DNA of 64,000 nt, from the NCBI RefSeq assembly GCF_030264295.1, contig NZ_CP127173.1, positions 7,633,501 to 7,697,500 of the forward strand. Reading direction: 5' to 3'. Below, one piece after another: positions 51,279 through 58,393 of the stretch. The number at the start of each line of letters is the position of its first letter. Position 1 is the stretch's first letter. The notes under the pieces were generated by a model, which did not search any database, had not been told where the DNA came from, and was given only the letters and a program-made list of their open reading frames with translations. The position numbers were made by a program, and so were the translations under genes. Origin of the DNA: Amycolatopsis nalaikhensis (lineage in GTDB: Bacteria; Actinomycetota; Actinomycetes; Mycobacteriales; Pseudonocardiaceae).

Positions 51279-51701
51279 ATGACCGACGACGCGGCGGCGA
51301 CGCCCGCGCTCCAGGCGGTGACCATGGCGCGGGTCGGCCTGGCCGGCGCCCAGATGAAGCGGCTCGCCCAGAGCGGCGGCTTCGCGGTCGACGACACCAC
51401 CGGCAACCAGCTGATCGAGGCCCTCGAAGGCGTGCTCGAGTCGCTGGAGGCGCGCTGGGCCGCGCTGCAGCGCCTGCACGACGCGCCCGCGATGAGCCGG
51501 ACCGCGACCGGCCAGTGGGTCTCCGCGCACATGCAGAACACCGCCGGGGACGAGCACGGCCTGCTCACCCAGCTGCAGGCGGCGCGGCAGGAGTTCCCGA
51601 CCTACATCGAAGCCATCAAGCTGGCGAAGCAGAACTACAAGTCCCGGGAAGAGACGACGCGCGCGACGCTGACCTCGCTCCCGACCGCCGACCAGAGCTG
51701 A
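51279..51701 (+). CDS. ESX-cluster helical protein of unknown family
   Basis: 140 residues, predicted almost entirely helical and without signal peptide or membrane segment. Charged and Gln/Leu-rich stretches (LIEALEGVLESLEARWAAL and LLTQLQAARQEFPTYIEAI) look like two long antiparallel helices, the general plan of WXG100/PE-like type VII substrates. No WxG motif or YxxxD/E secretion tag is obvious; YIEAIK is the nearest. It starts 20 bp after espG and ends 8 bp before the PPE-like gene, so it is probably the PE-like or helper partner of the PPE-like protein. That role is inferred from position only. Confidence 0.7.
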   Translation: MTDDAAATPALQAVTMARVGLAGAQMKRLAQSGGFAVDDTTGNQLIEALEGVLESLEARWAALQRLHDAPAMSRTATGQWVSAHMQNTAGDEHGLLTQLQAARQEFPTYIEAIKLAKQNYKSREETTRATLTSLPTADQS

Positions 51702-51709
51702 GGGAGACC

Positions 51710-53635
51710 GTGGCACCCACCGCCGATTCCGTGTCGGACCCCTCGTCCCCGGACTACGACCCGCGCAGCCCGCTCTACGACGTGACGGCCGATTCGTCGT
51801 CCAAGTACTACGTCGGGCCGCTGACCGCGGACAACTCGCCTTCGGGTGACGAGATCCGCGAGATGGCCACCCGCCAGATCGACGACGAGATCCGGCGCGG
51901 CTGGCTCGGCCCCGCCGTCGACCCCGTGCTGCGGGACCAGAAGATCCAGGACCTGTACGAGCAGCACCTGGCCGACGCGAAGAAGGGCCTCGACGAGGGC
52001 CTCGCCATGCGCGAGAACGGCGGGGCGCCGCGCACCCTCTGGGACAACGCCACCCACGAGCAGATGAACGAGGCCATCACGCAGGACGCCAACCCGGCGA
52101 CCGTCGCGGAGACCTCGGAGGAGTGGGTGCGGGTCGGCAACGACCTCGGCACGCACCAGCAGACGCTGGCCGACGCCATCAACGCCAGCACCAGCAACTG
52201 GCAGGGCGACGCGGGCGACGCCGTCCGCGAGCACCTCGCCGGCGTCGGCAAGTGGCTGGGCGCGACCGCGCAGGGCGCGACGCTCGCCGGGCGGCAGCAG
52301 GAGATCCACTCCCAGGCGCTCAACGAGACCCAGCGGCAGATGGCCGCGAACCCGCCGGTGCAGTTCGACCTGCAGAGCACCAACCAGCGGCTGATGTCGA
52401 TGACCGACCCGGTGCAGTACGCGGCCGCGGCGGGCGAGGCGATGCAGACCTACCGGGCGCAGCAGGCGGCCCGCGAGCACGCCGCGCAGATCATGACGCA
52501 GTACGACGACACCATCGGCGGCGCGGTCGCGACCCCGCGGTTCCCGGCACCGCCGAAGCTGCCGACGGCCACGGCGCGCCAGGCGGTCAGCCCGGCGGGT
52601 GCGGGTGCCACACCCGACAAGCCGCTGCTGGCGCGGACCGACGCCAACGGCCTGACCGCCGCCGACGCGCGGACCGCGGCCGGCGCGGGTGCCGGACTCG
52701 ACGGCACGGGCGCGGGCATCCCGGGCGGCAGCGGCGCCGGGATCCCCGGTGGTGGCGGCGCCGGGTTCTCCGGCAGCGGTATCCCGGGCAGCGAAGGCGC
52801 GGGCGGCGGCGGAGTCGGCGGTGGGGCCGGTGGCTCCGGCTTCTCCGGCGCGGGCATCCCGGCGGCCAGTGGTGCGGGCGGCGGGGCCTCGGGCGGCGCG
52901 GGCTACACCCCGCCGAACTTCCAGGTGCCGGACATCCCCGAAGGCGGGAACTTCAGCGGCGCGGGCATCCCTGGGTCCTCGATGCCGCACTTCGACGACT
53001 CGACGACGTCGTCGGGCTTCACGCCCTCCGGGATCGGCGGCACGAACACCGGCGGCCCCGGCTACACGCCGCCGAACATCCCGATCCCGGACATCCCGAA
53101 CAGCGGCGGCGGCACCGGCCGCGGGATCGGCCCGATCAGCGGGTTCACCCCGCCGGGCATCGACCCGATCACCGGGCTGCCCACCGGCACCGGCGGGCTC
53201 AACGGCACCGGCAAGATGCCGACGATCGGCCGCGGCGGCGGCATCAACGGCGACAGCATCGCGAGCCGGCTCGGCGGGATCGGCGGCGGCGCGGGCGGCG
53301 GCGGTATCGGTGGTGGCGGTGTCGGCGGTGGCGCGGCCGGCGGCGCGGGGATGCGCGGCGCGGGCAACCTGAGCGGTGGCGCCGCGTCCGGCGCGGCCGC
53401 GGAAGCCGAAGCGGCCGCCGCGCGCAACGCGATGTCGGGCCGCGGGGCGGCCGGTGCGGCCGGGTCCCCGGGCATGGGCGGCATGGGTGCCGGGGCCCGC
53501 GGCGGCAAGAAGGAAGACGACAAGGAACACAAGGCGGCCGACTACCTCGAGAGCGACGACCCGAACTTCTTCGCGGGCGAGCAGGTCGTGGCGCCGCCGG
53601 TGATCGGCGACTGGAAGAACCAGGATTGGAAGTGA
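51710..53635 (+). CDS. PPE-like type VII substrate with long Gly-rich C-terminal region
   Basis: 641 residues from the GTG at 51710. About 290 residues are helical with a WxG turn in STSNWQGDAGDAVREHL near residue 165, as in PPE/WXG-domain proteins. From residue 320 on the chain is low-complexity, rich in Gly, Ala, Pro and Ser, with repeated GAGIPG/GSGIPG units and two copies of a GYTPPN...PDIP block, then a charged end (KKEDDKEHKAADYLE). This resembles PPE proteins with MPTR-like tails and should be exported by an ESX system with EspG as chaperone. The export route and function are inferred. The tail has no membrane segment. Confidence 0.78.
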   Translation: MAPTADSVSDPSSPDYDPRSPLYDVTADSSSKYYVGPLTADNSPSGDEIREMATRQIDDEIRRGWLGPAVDPVLRDQKIQDLYEQHLADAKKGLDEGLAMRENGGAPRTLWDNATHEQMNEAITQDANPATVAETSEEWVRVGNDLGTHQQTLADAINASTSNWQGDAGDAVREHLAGVGKWLGATAQGATLAGRQQEIHSQALNETQRQMAANPPVQFDLQSTNQRLMSMTDPVQYAAAAGEAMQTYRAQQAAREHAAQIMTQYDDTIGGAVATPRFPAPPKLPTATARQAVSPAGAGATPDKPLLARTDANGLTAADARTAAGAGAGLDGTGAGIPGGSGAGIPGGGGAGFSGSGIPGSEGAGGGGVGGGAGGSGFSGAGIPAASGAGGGASGGAGYTPPNFQVPDIPEGGNFSGAGIPGSSMPHFDDSTTSSGFTPSGIGGTNTGGPGYTPPNIPIPDIPNSGGGTGRGIGPISGFTPPGIDPITGLPTGTGGLNGTGKMPTIGRGGGINGDSIASRLGGIGGGAGGGGIGGGGVGGGAAGGAGMRGAGNLSGGAASGAAAEAEAAAARNAMSGRGAAGAAGSPGMGGMGAGARGGKKEDDKEHKAADYLESDDPNFFAGEQVVAPPVIGDWKNQDWK

Positions 53636-53639
53636 GCGC

Positions 53640-53990
53640 ATGACGGCCGGCGGCTTCGAAGTCGAACCGGACGACCTGGTCGCGCATGCGAGTCACGTCG
53701 AAAGCCTGGTGGACCGGTTGAACACGGCCGTCGCGGCGGCCGACACCGCGATGTCGGACCACGCCTACGGGTTGCTCTGCGCGTTCCTCCCGCCGATCAT
53801 CCGGCCGACGGGGGAGAAGGCGAAGGACACGCTGAGCGCGTCGATCGAGGGCGTGCGCGGGCTCTCGGACAACGTCCGGACCGCGGCACAGTCCTATCGC
53901 GACGGTGAACAGGGCAACGCGCAGCCGTTCGAACGGCAGCTCACGGCCGCGCCGCGCGCGGAAGCGGCCACGGAGAGGGTGAAGGCATGA
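53640..53990 (+). CDS. EspC-like type VII secretion-associated protein (WXG100-sized)
   Basis: 116 residues starting 4 bp after the PPE-like gene. It begins FEVEPDDLVAHASHVESLVDRL, a helix start shared by EspC/DUF2580-type ESX-associated proteins, and continues with a second helix (TLSASIEGVRGLSDNVRTAA). A YRDGE segment near the C-terminus resembles the YxxxD/E type VII export signal. The product is probably exported with the PPE-like protein. Its stop overlaps the next start (ATGA). Size, helix pattern and neighbourhood support the call; no catalytic feature is present. Confidence 0.78.
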   Translation: MTAGGFEVEPDDLVAHASHVESLVDRLNTAVAAADTAMSDHAYGLLCAFLPPIIRPTGEKAKDTLSASIEGVRGLSDNVRTAAQSYRDGEQGNAQPFERQLTAAPRAEAATERVKA

Positions 53991-54502
53991 CGGGCCCGAA
54001 CGGCCTCGGTGACCTGATGCGGGATCCGGACGAGACGATCCGCCGGATGGACGACTGGGCGGCCGGCTTCGCGGCGAAAGCCGAGCGGTACCAGGCGGCG
54101 CAGGAGCAGACCGAACGGCTGCGGCTGACCGCGACCAGCTCCGACGGCGCGGTCAGCGTCACCGTCGGCGCGGACGGCACGGTCACCGACCTCACCTTCA
54201 CCAACAAGGTCAAGTCGTTCCCGCTGGAAGAGCTGTCGCGGCAGATCCTGACGACGATGCGGCGCGCGCAGTCCGGCATCGCCGAGCGCGTCGCCGGGGT
54301 GATGGCCGAGCAGCTCGGCGACGAGGACCGCGAGACCCGCACCGCGCTGCTCGACTCGCTGCGCGGCCGGTTCCCCGATCCGGACGAACCCGCCGATGTG
54401 CCGCCGCCGCCCGCCGATCCGCAGGCGCCGTCGGCCCCGCAGGCCTCGCCGCCGCCCCGGCGGCCCGCCGCCGCGGACGACGAGGACAACAACCCCTGGT
54501 GA
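53987..54502 (+). CDS. YbaB/EbfC-family nucleoid-associated-like protein with Pro-rich tail
   Basis: 171 residues. The central part (LTATSSDGAVSVTVGADGTV, TDLTFTNKVKSFPLEELSRQ) is the YbaB/EbfC fold, a small dimeric DNA-binding module. An N-terminal helix (DETIRRMDDWAAGFAAKAER) and a C-terminal disordered Pro/Ala tail (PADVPPPPADPQAPSAPQ) extend it. Such YbaB-like proteins are regularly encoded beside ESX substrates in actinobacteria, where they may regulate or organise the locus; the function is not known. It is translationally coupled to the EspC-like gene and ends the cluster; the next gene starts about 40 bp on with its own leaderless-type promoter. Confidence 0.82.
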   Translation: MTGPNGLGDLMRDPDETIRRMDDWAAGFAAKAERYQAAQEQTERLRLTATSSDGAVSVTVGADGTVTDLTFTNKVKSFPLEELSRQILTTMRRAQSGIAERVAGVMAEQLGDEDRETRTALLDSLRGRFPDPDEPADVPPPPADPQAPSAPQASPPPRRPAAADDEDNNPW

Positions 54503-54542
54503 GGGGCTCGACACCGGGCGCCGGGGGGACGACACTGGGCCG

Positions 54543-55094
54543 ATGACCGGCCTGATCACCGGAAGCCGTGTCCGGCTGCGGCCCGCCGCCGCCCCGGACG
54601 CCGCCCGGTTCGAGGAGATCCTGTCGCATCCCGAAGTCGCCCGCTGGTGGGCCGACGCCGAGGAACCGGTGGCCGCCCAGGTGTCCTACCTGCTGGACCC
54701 CGACGAGGGCACCACGACCTACGCCATCGAGCTCGATGACGTGGACGGCACCGTCGTGGGCATCGAGCTCGCCTTCGAGGAGGCGGACCCGCAGTACCGG
54801 CACGCCGGCATCGACATCGCCGTGCACCCGGACTTCCAGGGCCGCGGCCTCGGTTCGGACGCCATCCGGACGCTGGCCGAGCACCTGTTCACCGTGCGCG
54901 GGCACCACCGGGTGGTGATCGACCCCGCCGCGGACAACGAGTCCGCGATCAAGCTGTACCAGTCCCTCGGCTTCCAGCCGGTCGGCCGGATGCGCTCCTA
55001 CGAGCGCGGCCCCGACGGCTCGTGGCACGACGGGCTGCTGATGGACCTGCTCGCCGACGACCTGGTTCCCGCGGCCGCACTGACCGCCTCATGA
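54543..55094 (+). CDS. GNAT acetyltransferase (AAC(6')-like)
   Basis: 183 residues. The start ITGSRVRLRPAAAPDAARF is typical of AAC(6')/RimJ-type acetyltransferases. The acetyl-CoA site is IDIAVHPDFQGRGLGSDAIR, and HHRVVIDPAADNESAIKLYQ with SLGFQPVGRMRSYERG completes the fold. The overall pattern (WADAEEPVA, TYAIELDDVDGTVVGIE) is like aminoglycoside 6'-acetyltransferases, but related proteins acetylate other amines, so resistance is only a possibility. The ATG has GACACT 6 bases upstream, as in a leaderless promoter. The next gene, an MHS transporter, overlaps by ATGA, so the two form an operon. Confidence 0.85.
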   Translation: MTGLITGSRVRLRPAAAPDAARFEEILSHPEVARWWADAEEPVAAQVSYLLDPDEGTTTYAIELDDVDGTVVGIELAFEEADPQYRHAGIDIAVHPDFQGRGLGSDAIRTLAEHLFTVRGHHRVVIDPAADNESAIKLYQSLGFQPVGRMRSYERGPDGSWHDGLLMDLLADDLVPAAALTAS

Positions 55095-56374
55095 ACCCCG
55101 ACGTCTCGGCGGCCCCGGTCGTCGTGACCCGGCAGCTGCGGCGGGTGGCCGTCGCGAGCGCGGTCGGCACCACGATCGAGTGGTACGACTACTTCATCTA
55201 CAGCACCGCGACCGCCCTGGTCTTCGGCAAGCTGTTCTTCACCACGCTCTCGCCCGCGTCCGGCACGCTGGCCGCGTTCGCCACGCTCGGCGTCGGGTTC
55301 CTGGCCCGCCCGGTCGGCGGGATCCTGTGGGGACACTTCGGCGACCGCGTCGGCCGCAAGGCGATGCTGGTGCTGTCGCTGCTGCTGATGGGCGTGGCCA
55401 CGGTCGGTGTCGGTGTGCTGCCGACGTACTCCGCGATCGGCGTCTGGGCGCCGATCCTGCTGCTCGTGCTGCGGCTGCTCCAAGGTCTCAGCGCGGGCGG
55501 CGAATGGGGTGGCGCGGCCCTGATGGCCGTCGAGCACGCGCCCGAAGGACGGCGCGGGCGGTACGGCGCGTTCTCGCAGATCGGCGTCCCGGCCGGGCTG
55601 ATCCTGGCGCAGCTGATGTTCTTCGTCCTCGGCCGGGCGCTGACCGACGCGCAGTTCGCGGCGTGGGGCTGGCGGGTGCCGTTCCTGGCGAGCATCGTGC
55701 TCGTCGGCGTCGGCCTGGTGATCCGGCTGCGGATCGAGGAGACGCCGGTGTTCGCCGAGCTGCGGCAGGCCGAAGCGCGCAGCAGGCTGCCGATGCTCGA
55801 GGTCTTCCGCGAGCGGCCGCGCGCGTTGCTGGTGGCGTCGGGCAGCTTCATCGCGAACACCGCGATCGGGTACATCTTCCTGGCGTACCTGCTCTCCTAC
55901 GGCACGTCGGTGCTCAAGATCGACCGCACCACCCTGCTGGTGGTGGTCATCGTGGGCAGCGTGACGTGGCTGGTGAGCATCCTGGTCACGGCCGCGTGGT
56001 CGGACCGGGTCGGCCGGAAACCGGTGTACCTGGCCGGGTCCGTGCTGCTGCTCGTCTGGCCGGTGCCGTTCTTCCTGCTGGTCGACACGCGCCAGGCGGC
56101 GTGGCTGATCGTCGCGGTGGTGGTGCTGAACATCGGGCTCGGCGCGACCTACGGGCCGCAGTCGGCGTTGTTCGCGGAGCTGTTCGAACCGCGCTACCGC
56201 TACAGCGGCGCGTCGTTCTCGTACGCGGTGGGCGCGGTCCTGGGCGGTGGCTTCGCACCCCTGATCGCGACGGCGTTGCAGAGCGCGACCGGGACCTCGT
56301 TGTCGGTTTCGCTCTACCTGGTGGCGGTGGCGCTGATCAGCCTGATCGCGGTGGTGTTCATCCCGCGGGAGTGA
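55091..56374 (+). CDS. MFS transporter of the MHS (metabolite:H+ symporter) family
   Basis: 427 residues with about 12 membrane helices. The N-terminal ASAVGTTIEWYDYFIYSTA is the MHS signature (E-W-Y-D-Y/F). Motif A is GHFGDRVGRKAMLVLSLLL, and RLLQGLSAGGEWGGAALMAV is the second conserved loop. The family imports compounds such as proline, betaine, shikimate or citrate with protons. It is coupled to the acetyltransferase at 54543. The two together suggest uptake and acetylation, or merely shared regulation; the substrate is not predictable. The convergent SGNH hydrolase gene ends directly beside its stop (56375), with no terminator between. Confidence 0.9.
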   Translation: MNPDVSAAPVVVTRQLRRVAVASAVGTTIEWYDYFIYSTATALVFGKLFFTTLSPASGTLAAFATLGVGFLARPVGGILWGHFGDRVGRKAMLVLSLLLMGVATVGVGVLPTYSAIGVWAPILLLVLRLLQGLSAGGEWGGAALMAVEHAPEGRRGRYGAFSQIGVPAGLILAQLMFFVLGRALTDAQFAAWGWRVPFLASIVLVGVGLVIRLRIEETPVFAELRQAEARSRLPMLEVFRERPRALLVASGSFIANTAIGYIFLAYLLSYGTSVLKIDRTTLLVVVIVGSVTWLVSILVTAAWSDRVGRKPVYLAGSVLLLVWPVPFFLLVDTRQAAWLIVAVVVLNIGLGATYGPQSALFAELFEPRYRYSGASFSYAVGAVLGGGFAPLIATALQSATGTSLSVSLYLVAVALISLIAVVFIPRE

Positions 56375-57604
56375 TCACAGCCGGTCGAGGCGGACGGCCT
56401 GCGCCATCCGCTCGTAGCCCGCGTCGCCGGGGTGGAGGTGGTCGCCGGAGTCGTAGGCCGGAAGCATCCGCAGCGGGTCGGCGGGGTCGCGGACGGCGGC
56501 GTCGAAGTCGATGACGCCGTCGAACACCCCGCCGGTGCGGATGAACGTGTTCACGGCCTGGCGGGTCGCTTCGAGGGTTTCGTCGTAGACGCGCCAGCCC
56601 TTGAACGGCGTGAGCGTGCCGCCGAGGACGCGGATGCCGCGCGCGTGGGCCTGCGCGACCAGCTGGCGGTAGGCCGACGTGATCGCCGCCGGGTCCGTCT
56701 GGTGCGGGTCCTGCTGGATGTCGTTGATGCCCTCCAGCACGATCAGCGTCCGCACGCCGCCCACGCTGAGCACGTCGCGGTCGAAGCGGGACAACGCGTT
56801 CTGGCCCGCCCCGGACCCCGGCACGTCGAGCAGCAGCCGGTTCGCGCTGATGCCCGCGTTGAGCACGCCGAAGCGGCCGTGCAGGCGGTCGGCGAGGAAG
56901 TCGGGCCAGCGGTGGTTGGCCCCGGCCACCGAGCCGACGCCGTCGGTGATCGAATCGCCCAGCGTCACGATCGACGCCTCGGCGCCGCCCTGGACGTCGA
57001 CGCCGGAAACGTAGTGCCACACCGACGTTTGCTCGGTGTAGGGCGCGCCGGACTCGCTGGCCGCGAAGTCGCCGGCGCGGGTGAAGTACGACGTCTGCGC
57101 CGCCGCCGGGTGGTAGGTGACCGGACCGGACTTCGTCGGCACGTACGTCGTGACGAGCAGGTTGGCGTCGGCGGGCACGCGCAGCTCCACCGGGTCGCTC
57201 AGCGCCTCGCCGCCGGCCGGGACGACGACGCTCGGTGCGCCTCCGAACGCCAGCGACCGCAGGGTGCCGGGCACGGCGTCCGGGCCGGAACCCTGGACCG
57301 CGACGGTCACGTGCCCGAAGGTCAGGGGCGTGGCGCCGAACGCGTTGGAGAGGTGGACGCGGGCGCGGCCGCCGCCGGCGCTAGTGTGCACGACGTTGCG
57401 GATCGAATAACCCGGGTAGCCGTCCGGGGTGTTCGCCACGGCGGCCGCGGGGGCGGCGGCCCAGGTGCCGACCCAGCCGCCGACGGCGTGCTGCGCGGCG
57501 GCCGGGAGAGCGCTTTCCGGATTCGCGCTGCCCGACGTCGTGAGGATGCCGAGCCCCGCCAGGATCGCCGCGCTCACGGCCAGGAAGCGTCGCATGGCTT
57601 TCAC
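56375..57604 (-). CDS. Secreted SGNH/GDSL hydrolase
   Basis: 409 residues; GTG 57604, with ATG 57595 (MRRFLAVSAAILAGLG) as an alternative. A signal peptide is clear. An N-terminal beta-rich domain (VGTWAAAPAAAVANTPDGYP, HLSNAFGATPLTFGHV) precedes the SGNH catalytic domain, in the order common to actinomycete extracellular esterases. The four blocks are TLGDSITDGVGSVAG (Ser), LNAGISANRLL (Gly), VLEGINDIQQD (Asn) and SGDHLHPGDAGY (Asp/His). The likely reaction is deacetylation or ester hydrolysis of polysaccharides or lipids outside the cell, which would fit the carbohydrate enzymes elsewhere in the window. No carbohydrate-binding module is fused. Confidence 0.9.
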   Translation of the reverse strand: MKAMRRFLAVSAAILAGLGILTTSGSANPESALPAAAQHAVGGWVGTWAAAPAAAVANTPDGYPGYSIRNVVHTSAGGGRARVHLSNAFGATPLTFGHVTVAVQGSGPDAVPGTLRSLAFGGAPSVVVPAGGEALSDPVELRVPADANLLVTTYVPTKSGPVTYHPAAAQTSYFTRAGDFAASESGAPYTEQTSVWHYVSGVDVQGGAEASIVTLGDSITDGVGSVAGANHRWPDFLADRLHGRFGVLNAGISANRLLLDVPGSGAGQNALSRFDRDVLSVGGVRTLIVLEGINDIQQDPHQTDPAAITSAYRQLVAQAHARGIRVLGGTLTPFKGWRVYDETLEATRQAVNTFIRTGGVFDGVIDFDAAVRDPADPLRMLPAYDSGDHLHPGDAGYERMAQAVRLDRL

Positions 57605-57676
57605 GGTGTCGCTTTTGCCGGGACCCAGCGACCGCTGATCAGGTGAGGGAGTGGACAGGATCCCGGACAGCGAGGG

Positions 57677-57717
57677 GCGGGCCCGTCCGGGATTCTGGGG
57701 ATGCCGGACGGGCCCGC
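57677..57717 (-). terminator. Strong stem-loop between two minus-strand genes
   Basis: A 14 bp perfect stem, GCGGGCCCGTCCGG (57677-57690) with 57704-57717, has a 13-base loop. It lies downstream of the small Cys protein gene (57900) and upstream of the SGNH gene and should end the former transcript. The rest of 57605-57899 shows no gene. Confidence 0.65.
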
Positions 57718-57899
57718 GCGAGGTGGCCGTTGCCGCGACGGCCGCTCGCCGGAGTGCCCGGTCCCGATCGGGCGGAGGCTGGCCCGGATCGTTGCGTCGT
57801 GGCGACCCCGGAGGGCGTGTGCGAGAACGCCCTCACCCAGAGCACGGCCACCGGCGCCGCCCGGTTCAGACCGGTTTCGGCTTTCTCGCGGGACGAGCG

Positions 57900-58163
57900 T
57901 CAAGCGGCGGCGGGAAGGCCCGTCAGGGCGCGGTGTCCCGCGTCGGTCAGTTCGGCGGATGCCCACTGGCCGGGTGCCGGGGTGCCGACGGCGCGGATCA
58001 AGCCGGCGCGGGCGAGGTGGTGGGCGGTGTTCTGGTCGCAGCAGGACAACCCGTCCACGCGGAGGTCGGGTTCGCAGCTGCGGCGGAGTTCGGCGCGGCC
58101 CTCGCGGACCGCCTTGAGCATGGCGATCGCGCGGCGGCTCAACGCCTCGGGAGAGGCGGGCAT
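57900..58163 (-). CDS. Small conserved protein with Cys-rich helix-turn-helix-like fold
   Basis: 87 residues beginning MPASPEALSRRAIAMLKAV. The middle contains SCEPDLRVDGLSCCDQNTA, with three cysteines in a loop, followed by HHLARAGLIRAVGTPAPGQW and a C-terminal strand-helix. The LxRxGLI pattern resembles a winged helix, so it may be a small DNA-binding or metal-responsive protein. I do not know its function. Coding character is good and no larger frame overlaps it. It lies upstream of the divergent fucosidase gene by about 230 bp. GAAAGG 7-8 bases before the start may be the ribosome binding site. Confidence 0.6.
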   Translation of the reverse strand: MPASPEALSRRAIAMLKAVREGRAELRRSCEPDLRVDGLSCCDQNTAHHLARAGLIRAVGTPAPGQWASAELTDAGHRALTGLPAAA

Positions 58164-58393
58164 CGGTCTGGCCTTTCGGTGCGGCTGGGCTTCTGGCGGC
58201 GAGGTGCTGCAGCTCGTTACCGAGGACCACGCGCCCGGCGCGAGGCAGGTTCACTTCGATCGCCTCTTGACACCGGGTGGAGCAACGAGCAGGGTCAGTC
58301 ATCGGATGAATCAGCTTCGCCAATGACAGAGGCGCCCTCTGGGGGACGACTCTGCCGTCATTCCGCCGTAGTCATCCGATCCCTGGAGGTTCA

